Positions 1-9,900 of a DNA stretch of 64,000 nt are shown in pieces (position 1 is the stretch's first letter; every line of letters begins with the position of its first letter). The DNA lies in the NCBI GenBank assembly GCA_965219925.1, contig OZ244795.1, forward strand, positions 4,277,847 to 4,341,846. Direction: 5' to 3'. Made by a program: the position numbers and the translations under genes. The notes beneath the pieces were generated by a model. The model saw nothing but the letters and a program-made list of their open reading frames with translations, was not told the DNA's origin and ran no database searches. The DNA comes from Bin87 sp965219925 (GTDB taxonomy: Bacteria > Chloroflexota > Dehalococcoidia > Lucifugimonadales > UBA3495).

Positions 1-1
1 G

Positions 2-715
2 ATGACGACGACCAATGACGTGGACCGGACCGAGTGGTCCCTGCCGGTCCAGGACGACCTGCCCCGGGACACCCTCCAGGCGCAACTGGAGGTGTACGGC
101 GAGACCGTCCTGCTCCGGGGCTTTGAGGCTGACCGCACCTGGGTCAGGACCGTCTCGGCGGACGAGATCGCCAACGTGTTCATCCGGCACCTGGGCTTCT
201 CCTCGGGTCTCTTGCCCGAAAACGCCCTCTGGTGGAACCAGGGAGAGACCGGGCAGGTGGTGGCGATGTGGCGCCCTCCCCAGGTGTGGCCGGTGGCGTT
301 GCAGCGGGAGGCGTTCCAGCCTCCCGCCCGGCTCCGGCTGCCCATGCCGGGGCTGGTCTTTGTCTGCTCGCCGGGCCGGGCGCCCTGGGTCTACGCCGCC
401 CTGGAACGGCCCACCGATCCCGAGCAGCAGCTCTACCGCGCCCCGGCCTTCAACGTCTTCCGGGATGGAAGGGTCTGCCCCGGCAGCCACCGCTTCCCCG
501 AGGAGGTGGGCCGGATACCCGAATCCTTCTTCCAGTCCTTCTTCTCCCTTACCGGAGACAGCCAGGGCCGGTCGAAGCAGCACCCCGACAACCTGCAAGC
601 GCTATGGGAGGAATTGGATGGAAAGGCTGACTACCCGCTTGAGGACCTGGTTCCCCAATGCACCGTGGCCCACGCCATGGCGGTCTCCGAAGGGAGACGA
701 GGCTACTACACCTAG
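2..715 (+). CDS. PRTRC protein B-like, E2-like conjugating protein
   Basis: Likely the E2-like member (protein B) of a PRTRC cassette, a bacterial ubiquitin-conjugation-like gene set often found on plasmids and integrated elements. The 237-residue product has a W/P-rich middle and, near its end, NVFRDGRVCPGSH, which puts a candidate active Cys at residue 159 in a setting like that of E2-fold proteins. The family is fixed mainly by its neighbours: a JAMM peptidase overlapping its 3' end by 98 bases, then a ThiF/E1 protein. The ATG sits at the window edge, so a start further upstream cannot be excluded. The E2 role comes from family knowledge and is not shown by the sequence alone. Confidence 0.7.
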   Translation: MTTTNDVDRTEWSLPVQDDLPRDTLQAQLEVYGETVLLRGFEADRTWVRTVSADEIANVFIRHLGFSSGLLPENALWWNQGETGQVVAMWRPPQVWPVALQREAFQPPARLRLPMPGLVFVCSPGRAPWVYAALERPTDPEQQLYRAPAFNVFRDGRVCPGSHRFPEEVGRIPESFFQSFFSLTGDSQGRSKQHPDNLQALWEELDGKADYPLEDLVPQCTVAHAMAVSEGRRGYYT

Positions 716-1340
716 CGCGGGCGTAACGCCCGTTGGCCACCTGGTGAACCACCCCGCCGGTCTCGCCGGTTCTCAGGGGGTCGGGTACGACTACGTGCTG
801 GGCGCGGGTGGCCTCTACGTCCAGTCGGAGAGCGCCCACCTGACGGCGCGGCTCCTCATCGCTCCCGCCGAGGTGCGGGGCCTGGCGCCCGTGTCCGAGA
901 AGCTGGCGCTGGCCCACGGCCCCATACCGGCCCACGTCTTCGAGATCGGCCTGGCCTGGCTCCTGGCTACGCCGGACACCGAGCGGTTCTTCGCCGTCAG
1001 GTGGGACGGCGACGCCTACCGGCTGGTAGTCCCGCCGCAGTCGGGAACGTCGGCCTCTCTCACCTACCAACCCCCCGCCGGGGTGGTGGCCGAATTCCAC
1101 TCCCACGGCGGCCACTCCGCCTTCTTCTCCGCCACCGACGATAGGGACGAGCAGGGGTTTCGCATCTACGGCGTCGTGGGACGTCTGGACACGCCCGAAC
1201 CGGAATTGACCCTGCGGGTGGGCATCTACGGCCACTTTGCGCCCTTGGAGTGGGCGCAGGTGTTCGACGGCCCGCCCTCGACAGGCCTGCGGTTGGCGGG
1301 CGAGGGGACCGGACCAACACCAAACAACCTATCTTTATAA
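618..1340 (+). CDS. PRTRC protein A-like JAMM/MPN metallopeptidase
   Basis: A 240-residue JAB/MPN-domain protein, expected to act as a zinc isopeptidase that processes or removes the ubiquitin-like protein of the cassette. The JAMM signature is complete: Glu159, His161-Ser-His163, then seven residues, Ser171 and Asp174 (EFHSHGGHSAFFSATDD). The start at 618 is chosen because GGGAGGAA lies 5 bases upstream; it places the first 98 bases inside the preceding E2-like gene. A shorter start (GTG at 744) is possible. The gene ends 14 bases before the ThiF gene. The N-terminal third is the small beta-rich region typical of protein A. Confidence 0.78.
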   Translation: MERLTTRLRTWFPNAPWPTPWRSPKGDEATTPSAGVTPVGHLVNHPAGLAGSQGVGYDYVLGAGGLYVQSESAHLTARLLIAPAEVRGLAPVSEKLALAHGPIPAHVFEIGLAWLLATPDTERFFAVRWDGDAYRLVVPPQSGTSASLTYQPPAGVVAEFHSHGGHSAFFSATDDRDEQGFRIYGVVGRLDTPEPELTLRVGIYGHFAPLEWAQVFDGPPSTGLRLAGEGTGPTPNNLSL

Positions 1341-1354
1341 GGAGGCAAGCAACC

Positions 1355-2152
1355 ATGCCCTACTGCCTGGACAACCAGTTCCTGCTGGACAACCCCTGGA
1401 TCACCGTGGTGGGCTGCGGCGGCACCGGCGGCTTCGTCGCCGAGGGTCTCTGCCGCCTCTTCCAGGGCCGCGACGCCACCATCGTCCTGGTGGACCACGA
1501 CCGGGTGGAACCCCACAACCTGCTGCGCCAGAATTTCTACGCCGGCGAAGTGGGCGAATTCAAAAGCAAGGCCCTGGCCGACCGGCTGGCAAGGGACTAC
1601 AAGCGGCCCGTGGGCTACTCGGTCTATCCCTTCCGGGAGGAGACCCGTCCCCAGGGCAGCCGCCACCCCGGCCTCTCCTCCCACGACGGCCTGATCATCG
1701 GCTGCGCCGACAACGCCGCCGCCCGGCGCGCCATGGCCGAGTGCCTGCCGGGAGACCCCTGCCGCTGGCTCATCGACGCCGGCAACGACACCAATTGGGG
1801 ACAGGTCCTGGTTGGCAACGTCGCCGAGCCGGTGGTCCTGGAGGAACCTCCCTTCACCGGCGACACCTGCCACCTGGCCCCGGCGCCCACCCTCCAACGC
1901 CCCGACCTGCTGACGGCGGTTTCAACCCGGCCGCCCGACGTGGACTGCGCGGCGGCCCTGGACCTCACCGACCAGGACCCCACCATCAACCAGATGATGG
2001 CTTCCCTGGTGTTGCAGGTGGTCCGCCGCATGGTGGCCGGGACCTGCCCCTTCCTGGCCCTCTACCTGGACATGGACCTGGGGACCGTCACGCCGTCTTA
2101 CGTCACCCCGGAGGCGGTGGCACGGCTGGTGGGCCGGATCGACGCCGGATGA
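1355..2152 (+). CDS. PRTRC ThiF/E1-like adenylyltransferase
   Basis: A 265-residue ThiF/MoeB/E1-superfamily protein that should bind ATP and adenylate the C-terminus of a ubiquitin-like partner. The nucleotide loop GCGGTGG is at residues 20-26, followed by the DHDRVEPHNLLRQNF stretch that contacts ATP and Mg in E1 enzymes, and later a GCADNAAAR segment typical of the fold. Candidate thiolation cysteines lie in the C-terminal half (TCHLAP, VDCAAA), but which is used cannot be told. ATG 1355 has GGAGG ten bases upstream. It sits between the JAMM gene and a DUF2958 gene, the normal PRTRC order. Confidence 0.85.
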   Translation: MPYCLDNQFLLDNPWITVVGCGGTGGFVAEGLCRLFQGRDATIVLVDHDRVEPHNLLRQNFYAGEVGEFKSKALADRLARDYKRPVGYSVYPFREETRPQGSRHPGLSSHDGLIIGCADNAAARRAMAECLPGDPCRWLIDAGNDTNWGQVLVGNVAEPVVLEEPPFTGDTCHLAPAPTLQRPDLLTAVSTRPPDVDCAAALDLTDQDPTINQMMASLVLQVVRRMVAGTCPFLALYLDMDLGTVTPSYVTPEAVARLVGRIDAG

Positions 2153-2203
2153 ACGGCGAACTCCAACGCAGTCTAATAAGAAACAACAAGGAGATGAACA
2201 ACC

Positions 2204-3178
2204 ATGACTGACCAAAAGGAAACCGCCACGACGATGTGGCAGGACGAGCACAGCGGAAAGCGAGGACACCAGCTGATGACCCAGAAGCTGGCAGACACCA
2301 TCCCCGCCCTTTACGCCAACCAGAACGTGGCCGACTACGATACCGTCCTTGCCCCGGCCAAACTGTTCAGTCCCTACTCGAACTGGACGTGGTTCATCAC
2401 CGAAATGGACCCCGCTACCGGAACGTGCTTCGGCCTGGTGGAGGGGTTCGAGAAGGAAATTGGGTATTTCGACCTCACCGAGCTGGCCGAAACCACCGTC
2501 TTCGGCGGCGTTCCCGCCGTGGAGCGCGACCTCTATTGGGAGCCCAAGACCCTCGGTGAGATCAAGAGCGGGGCACAGGGAGCCCCGCCGCGCAACCAGG
2601 AAACGGATGGAGGTGAAACCATGACCGACGAAACCGGAACGGAAATCCACTCCCCGGACGTGGTGAGCGCCGAGGAATTCCTCTTCGGAACTGCGTCGGA
2701 TGATGTGCCCGCCGATGGTGGCGGGGAGCTTCCCGACGGAGACGCTACGGACGAGGCGGAAGACGTGGAAACCGTCCAGGAACCGGACGCCGACACGGAG
2801 AGTACGGCGGGACCCGACGTTGCCGACGGCGCCGGGGAGCAGGCCGCTCCAGGTGAGACGGAAACCACGGAGGAGTTGAAGGTCGTCCTGTCCATCCGGG
2901 CGGGCCGGGCCATCATTGGGGTGCAGCGGCCCTCGGCGGACCCCCACATCGAGTCCTTCGACGACTCCGACCTGTTCGGGCTGGCCGACCAGTTCCCGGC
3001 GGTGGTGGCCCGGGCCCGGGCCATCTGGGAGGAGGAACCCAGGCATCCGGCCTACGTGAAACCCGCTCCGCCGCCCAGGCAGCGGAACCGCCGCCAGCAG
3101 GCAACGGCCCAGGATGCAACCACTGAAGGGGAGGGAGAGGCGGACCAGCAGCAGCCCGAGACGCTGCGGCTGTTCTAG
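2204..3178 (+). CDS. DUF2958 domain fused to PRTRC protein E-like tail
   Basis: A 324-residue two-part protein. Residues ~25-115 match the DUF2958 pattern (LYANQNVADYDTVL, WTWFITEMD, FGLVEGFEKEIGYFDL), a small domain common on plasmids and integrative elements. A highly acidic linker (~residues 130-225, rich in D/E/T) joins it to a C-terminal region (~226-290, LKVVLSIRAGRAIIGVQRPS) that resembles PRTRC protein E; the end is Q/E-rich. AAGGAG precedes ATG 2204. It is the last gene of the plus-strand cassette and is followed by a strong hairpin. The function of DUF2958 is not known; the assignment of the tail is tentative. Confidence 0.6.
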   Translation: MTDQKETATTMWQDEHSGKRGHQLMTQKLADTIPALYANQNVADYDTVLAPAKLFSPYSNWTWFITEMDPATGTCFGLVEGFEKEIGYFDLTELAETTVFGGVPAVERDLYWEPKTLGEIKSGAQGAPPRNQETDGGETMTDETGTEIHSPDVVSAEEFLFGTASDDVPADGGGELPDGDATDEAEDVETVQEPDADTESTAGPDVADGAGEQAAPGETETTEELKVVLSIRAGRAIIGVQRPSADPHIESFDDSDLFGLADQFPAVVARARAIWEEEPRHPAYVKPAPPPRQRNRRQQATAQDATTEGEGEADQQQPETLRLF

Positions 3179-3220
3179 CAGCCAGGTCTTGCCTGACAAT
3201 GGCTGCCTGGGGCTGAGTGT

Positions 3221-3254
3221 GCCGGTGGCCGACGACAGTTCGTCGGCCACCGGC
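3221..3254 (+). terminator. 15-bp perfect hairpin after PRTRC cassette
   Basis: Perfect inverted repeat: GCCGGTGGCCGACGA (3221-3235), loop CAGT, then its complement (3240-3254). It lies 43 bases after the last cassette gene. There is no T-run after it, so it may be a Rho-assisted terminator, an mRNA stabiliser or a protein-binding site. Confidence 0.5.
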
Positions 3255-3406
3255 ATCTTGGAAGGTCCCTCTGTGTGGGCGTTCTTGCATTTGTGGGGGC
3301 AATGGCGACATCAACGGACCCGCCCGGGGCCTGCCTTCGCCGTTCCTCCGGGCCGATTTACATGCCGGGGAACCGGCTCAGCGCCTGTGTGCGGCCTTTT
3401 TTGCGT

Positions 3407-3682
3407 TCAGGGCGCAGGCGGTTGTGGGTCAGGGTCTTCGTCATCAAGGGGTTCGATGGTGAACAGCCGGTCGAAGTCATCCACCCCCAGGGCTTCCTGA
3501 ATCCTCCTTCGGGCCTCCGGCGACGGGCTGCGCTGGCCGGCCATCAGCAGGGAGAAGTAGCCCGGGGACAGCCCGCACATCTGCGCCAGCTCGCTCTGGG
3601 TCATGTTGAGCAGGTTCAGCAACTCCGATACGGCGCTGCGGATGAGCTTCACCCTGGGCCGCCGGGGACGGGTGGGGTTCAT
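3407..3682 (-). CDS. Small XRE-type helix-turn-helix protein
   Basis: A 91-residue Cro/CI-type (XRE) DNA-binding protein, probably a regulator. The helix-turn-helix is clear at residues ~25-62 (LLNLLNMTQSELAQMCGLSPGYFSLLMAGQ), followed by the RSPSPEARRRIQEALGV helix usual in the family; the tail is acidic and proline-rich. The ATG has a GGAGAAGG purine tract about ten bases upstream. It is convergent with the PRTRC cassette and follows the giant surface protein on the same strand, so it could regulate either. No operator could be identified. Confidence 0.8.
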   Translation of the reverse strand: MNPTRPRRPRVKLIRSAVSELLNLLNMTQSELAQMCGLSPGYFSLLMAGQRSPSPEARRRIQEALGVDDFDRLFTIEPLDDEDPDPQPPAP

Positions 3683-3958
3683 GTCCAGCGTTCCTTCTCC
3701 TGGGGTTTCGCTGCGTTGGCCGTCCTGGATTCACCGCCACCGGCCGGGTGGCGGGCAGGGAGGCCAGTGCGCTTTGCATCGGCCTCTTCTGCTCCTCAGT
3801 GTGTGCGGTCTTTTTTGCTGCCCACCAAGGAACTGGACCGGCAGCCCGGAACCGGCCCAGCCTCCCGGATTGCCGGCGGTCAATTCCATTTCGCCGGACG
3901 GCGTCCTGCCGTCTCTCGGGCAGACGGCTCCCTTGGCTCCGCAGCCCCTGGCTGTCGG

Positions 3959-6900
3959 CTACGGCGCCGCCGGGGTGTTGATGTGGTACCAGCGGGACCG
4001 CTCGCTGGTCCCGTGCTCGTTGATGGCCTTGATCCGGTAGGTGTAGTCAGTGTCGGCCTCTACCGTATCGTCGGTGTAGGCAGTGGCCGCCATGCCCGTG
4101 TCCGATACCAACTCATCGAAGTGGCCCGAGGGGTCATCGTAGCGGAGGCGGCGCAGGATCACGTAGCCGGTGATGGTGTCGTCGCCGGGGTCGTCCCAGG
4201 TCAGGGTCACCGAGTCGTGGGTCGCCGTGGCGTACAGGCCCCCGGGTTTGTCGGGGATGGGCGGCGCCGGGGTGTCGATGTGATACCAGCGGGAACGCTC
4301 GCTCTCCCCGTGCTCGTTGATGGCCTTGATCCGGTAGGTGTAGGTGGTGCTGGCCGCCACCTCGTCGTCGGTGTAGCTGGTGGCGGCGCTGCCCGTGTTC
4401 GCCACCAATACACTGAAGTCGCCGCCTTGATCGTTGACGCGGACGCGGCGCAGGATCACGTAGCCGGTGATGCTGTCGTCCTCGGGGTCGTCCCAGGTGA
4501 GCACCACCTGGCCGTGGGTCGTCGTGGCTTCGAGGCCCCTGGGCTTGTCGGGCGGCTCCGATGGCTCCGCCGCCACCGCAGCCGTGGCCGCGCTGGTGAG
4601 CGTCTCACCGTTGCCGGCATCGTCGGTGAAGGTGACCTGCACCTTGACGGCCTGGCCTTCATCGGCTTCTACCGGCGTGTAGGCGCTGGCCGTTGCTCCC
4701 GATATGGCCGTGCCGTCCGCAAGCCACTGGTACTCGTACCGGACGTTGCTGAGCCCGTCCTCGTCGGCGATGCCCGACGTGTTCGCGGTCAGCGTCTCCC
4801 CCACCTGCACCGTGCCGCTGATGGTGGGCGCGCCGGTGGCCGGGCTGTTGTCCGGCTCCGGGGGCGTTTCAGGCTCCGGGGCTGCCGGGGTGTCGATGTG
4901 GACCCAGCGGGACCGCTCGCTGGTCCCGTGCTCGTTGATGGCCTTGATCCGGTAGGTGTAGCGGGTCTCCGGCGACACCGTGGCGTCGGTGTAGGTGGTG
5001 GCCGCCGTGCCCGTGTCCGCCGCCTGCTCATCGAAGTGTCCCTCGGCGTCGTTATCCCGGTCGCGCCGCAGGATCACGTAGCCGGTGATGCTGTCGTCGT
5101 CAGGGTCGTCCCAGGTCAGGGTGATGGCATCGTGGGTCGCCGTGGCGTCCAGGCCCGTGGGCTTGTCCGGCGGCTCCGCTGCTTCCTCCGCCTCCCCCGG
5201 CCCCGGGATCGTCGCCGCCTCCGGCGCCTCCGTCAGCGCCCTGCCGTCCGGCGTGCAGATGCCGCCCTCGGCGCACTCCGCGTCCATCACCAGCGCGAAG
5301 GTCACGTCGCCGTCGCCGCCGGGGGCCAGGACGAACAGCCACGCGTTCTCCAGGCCGTCCTCAGTGTGCGGCTGGACCGAGTCCACCGCGCCGCCGGTGA
5401 CCGACACCGAGGGCGTGTCCGCCGCGAACTCCGCCACCGCCTCGCTGAACGCCACCACCGCCTGTGGGCGGTCGTCCGCGCCGCTGTGCGACGCCGACGC
5501 GTAGGCGCTCGCCGGGAAGCTCGCCGACAGCGCCGGCGGGTCGCTGTTGTGGATCGTGCCCGTGGCCTCCCGGTCGGCGGACCTGAGCTCCGCGCCCTCC
5601 GGGTTCGACAGCCTCAGCTTGAACGTCTCGCCGTCGTCCGGGACGAGGTCGTCGATGACCGGCACCGTCACCGTCCGCTCCCTCTCCAGCGGATTGAACC
5701 TCAGCCTGCCGCTGGTCTGCGTGTAGTCGGAGCCCGCCCGCGCCGAGCCGTCCCGCGTCGCGTAGTCGACCGTCACGATGCCCAGGCCGCGCGGCTCCAG
5801 GCGCACCGTGAACGTCATCTCGCGGTCGGCCTCGTGCGCCTCCGCGTCCTCCACCGACAGGTGCTGTGCCGCCTGCCGCTCCCCGTCCACCCTGTGGCTG
5901 TGCTGGGTGCCCTCCCTCCTGTGGGACAGGTCCGCCTCCTGGCCCGCGTCGTTGCGGATGCGGAAGCCGTCCAGGTCGTAGATCGACACGTCTATCGGGT
6001 CGGCGGGGATCGCGATGCCGTTGCGGTCGCGGTCCCATTCGAACACCAGGTAGGCGAACACCAGCGTGTCCGTGCCGCTCCCCGACTCGTAGCGGGCCTC
6101 GGCCTCGCACAGCGACTCGCCGGGGTCGCACACCTCCAGCATCATCACCGGGTCGCCCTCGACCAGCACCGGCTGGTCGAACTCCACCTCGATGCGGATG
6201 TTCTCCCCCTCGCCGTAGGTGTCCGCACTGCCGGAGCCCTCCGACCTCAGGCGGGGCGTCGAGACCACATCGATGTCATCGATCTCCGGCGGCGTCGTCG
6301 CCGCCGGCGCCCGGATGGTGCCCGTCGCCTCGCCGTCCGCCACCGTCACCGCCGTGGCGGAGCGGAGGGTCAGCGTCAGCGTCTCGTCGCCGTCATCCGG
6401 CGCCCGGTCCCGTACCGGCACCCGCACCGTCGCGCGGGTCTCCCCGGGCGGGATCTCCAGCACCCCGCTGGTCTCCCGGTAGTCCTCGCCGGCCGTCGCC
6501 GTGGCGTCGGCGGTCGCGTAGTCCACCCGCACCGCGAACGCCTGCGCCGGCTCCAGGGTTACCTCGAAGCGCAGGTGCGCGTCCTCGCCGCCCACCGCCC
6601 CGGCGTCCGCGACCGACACCACCGCGCCGGTCGCGTCGGGACCGCGTCCCGCGAACCACTCGTCCCAGTCGAAGCCGTGGCCCGGCTCGGAGTCCGCCGC
6701 GTGCGAGTGGGTCACCTCGATGGGCAGGCCCGGCGTGCTCGAGTAGTCGTCCTTGTTGCACGAGGGCTTCAGGTCGAAGCAGCGGTGCACGTGCTCCACG
6801 CCCCCATGGGTCCGGAGGTCCGGGCCGAACTCGCCTCGCAGGTTCGGCTGCACGTGGTGGTCATGCCCGTCCCGGGGATGCGGGTGGTCGTTGGCCGTGT

Positions 6901-9900
6901 TGCTGTGCTCGTGGGCCTCGTGCGTGTGGCTGTGATACTCCTCGGTGTAATACCTCTTGCCGGTGTTATACACCGAGTGGCTGTGCGTCGATGCGCCGTG
7001 CTCGTGCACGTCGCCCCGCCGCTCCCCGTTCACCATGTGGCCAACGAGCCTGCCGGACCCCGCGTGGGTCCGCTCGGCGTCGTCGCCCGAGGGGTTCCGG
7101 ATGCCGTCATTGTTGTCCAGCCGCAGCGCGTCGGCGCCGATCTCGATTCCGTCGTTATCCCGGTCGCCCGCCTGCACCACGTAGACGAATACCACGACTT
7201 TCTCACCGTCGCCCGAATCGTATTGGGCCGGACGGGACTCGCCGCCCACCTCGAGCGCGAGCTCGGGATCGCCCGTGACCGCGACCTCCTGGTCGAAGGT
7301 CACCTCGATGCGAATCTCCTCGACCGCGCCGTAGGTGTCCCCGTCCAGGCCCGGACCCGAGACCACCGCGACCGAGACGATCCGCGGCGGACCCGTCGGC
7401 TCCACCGTCACCGACGCCGCCTCGCTCTTGCCGGCGCCCGCGTCGCGCGCGCGCAACTCGAACGTGTACTGCGTCGCGTTGGCGAGCCCCGTCACCGTGT
7501 ACCGCGACCCGTTGGCCCCGTTCGGCCCGCTGTCGGGGATGTCCGTCCAGTCGCCGAAGCCCCCGTTCCCCTCCTTGTACCGGTACTGGTGCTGCGTGTA
7601 GCCCGAATCCGCCGCCGGCGAGGTCCAGGTCAGGACCGCCTGCCCGTCCCCGGCCGTGGCCATCAAGTTGGTCGGCGGGTCCAGCGTCGCCTCCTCCTCC
7701 AGGATCTCCACCGGCAGGTCCGAGGACCGGACGTACTCGTAGCCCTGGTGGCTCGAGGGCAGGGACGGCTGGGTGGAGAGGTCGATGTCCACCGTCACCG
7801 CGTCCGTCGTCCCCTCCGCGCGGGTCACGGTCAGCGCCGTGCCGTCCACCGAGCCCTGCGTCACGGCGAGTTTCGTGTCGCTGGCTGGGAGCGAGCCGTT
7901 CACCACCGTCGGCGTGAAGTCCACGTCGAGCGGCGCCCCGGCGAGCACCTTCGCCCGCACTTGGTCCTCCCCCACCTTCTCCAGGGTCACCGTGAGCGGC
8001 AGCGGGTCGACGGCGTTGCCGTCCAGCTTGAGTTCGTCCAGCACCGTCAGGCCGGAGAACACGCCCGCGGGAAGCGAGGTCAGTTCGTTTGCGTCCAGAT
8101 AGAGTGAACCCAGCGCCGTCAGGTCGGAGAACACGCCCGCGGGGAGACTTTCCAGCGCGTTGTCGGTCAAGGCGATCAGCTCCAGCGCTGTCAGCCCGGA
8201 GAAGAGGTTCGCGGGAAGCATTTCGAGTCCGTTATTGCTCAGAGTGAGGCTGAGCAGCGCCGTCAGGCCGGCGAACACCCCGGACGGAAGCGCGGTCAGC
8301 GAGGGATTGCCGAACACCCTCAACTCATCCACCCCCGTCAGGCCGGCGAAGTCGCCCGACTTGAGCGACGTGATGCTCGCGTCGCTGAACTCCAGATAGC
8401 CGACCCCGGCCAGGTCCGCCACCGTCACCTCGTTGCACGCGTCGGCCCCGGAGACCTCGGCCACGATCCCGTCCTGCACCTGCTGCGTGCGGTCGCAGAT
8501 GCCGGGCGTCGGCGTCACCGCCTTCGACTCCACGGCGGCGCTCTCGCCCAGGGCGTTCACCGCGCGCAGCTCGAAGGTGTGGACGACCTCGTCCGTGAGG
8601 GCCGTCACCGTGAAGCCGTCCTCGTTCGCACCGCCCGCGCCGCTGTTCGCGATCGGCATGTAGCTCGCCGGATAGGCTCCGTTCCCCGTCTTGTAGCGGA
8701 ACTCGTGGCTCGTTACGCCCGTCGCCGGCGTGTCCCACGACAGCGTCACCTTACGGCTGCCGTCCGGCGCCGCCGTGAAGTTCGTCGGCTGGGCCGGGAC
8801 GGAGCTCCGCGACCCGTCCACCTTGTGGCCCGACTGCGTCCCCCGGCCACTCCAGTAGAGCGGAGCGTCGGTGGTGGTCCGCGCGAACCTGATCGTATCG
8901 CCGGAATCCAGCCGCACCGGGCCGTCCGGGTTGTTGTAGTCGGACTCGTCCCGCAGGAAAAGACCGTTGTCGTCGTCGCCCGACACCACCGTGTAGCCGA
9001 AGACCAGCTCGGCCGTGCCGTCGCCCGACACGAGGCCGGCCTGTCTTACCTCGCTGCCGTCGAACAGGAACTCCAGAACCGGGGTCCCGTCCGCGTCCAC
9101 CTCGGCGGTGAAGGTCACCGTGAACAGGATCGTCTCGCCCGCCCCGTAGGTGTCGGTCTCGAGCTGCGGCGTCGAGGTCACCTCCACCGAGACGATGGAC
9201 CGCGAGCCGTCAATCTTGTGGTCCCCCTGGCTCTCCGCCGAGTGGTCGATGAACACCGGTTCGCCGGTGGCCACGCTCGTGATCTCCCCGGCCTGGGCAT
9301 TCCCGTCGCGGTCCCCCACCAGGGTCACGTCCTCCTTCCCGATGAAGACGCCGTCGTCGTCCTCGTCGTCCAACTGCACGATATAGCCGAACACCAGCGT
9401 CGCCGTGCCCGAGCCGTCCACCAGCGGCATGCGCTGCTTGCGCCCCATGGACAGCACGAAGTCCGTGTTGGGCGTGGCGTTCACCGCCTCACTGAAGGTC
9501 ACCGAGACCTCGATCCGCTCGCCCGCCCCGTAGGTGTCGGTCTCCAGCACCGGCTCCGAGGTCACCTCCACGTCGTCGACCGTCGCCGCCTCCGGCAGGA
9601 TCGTCTTCGGAAGCCCCGAGTCCGCCTTCTCGAACTCGTAGCCTTCGTGGTCGGTGGGCAGGGTCGGCTGGGTGCTCAGGTCGACGTCCACGGTCGCCGC
9701 CTCCCCGGCGGTGCGGGTCACCGTGACCGGCGTGCCGTACACCGCGCCCGCCGGCACGGTAAGCGTCGTCGCGGAGCTCGGAAGCGATCCGTTCGCCACC
9801 GTCACCGGAATGTCCACCTCGAACGGCGCCCCCGCCAGCACCTTCGCCCGTACCTGGTCGGTCCCCACCTTCTCCACCGTCACGGTGAGAGGGAGCGTAT

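Noticed and set aside
3275..8107. A very long (1610-codon) plus-strand open frame
   Set aside because: It is antisense to the giant secreted protein, is Arg/Val/Gly-rich without domains, and arises from GC-rich codon use on the other strand.
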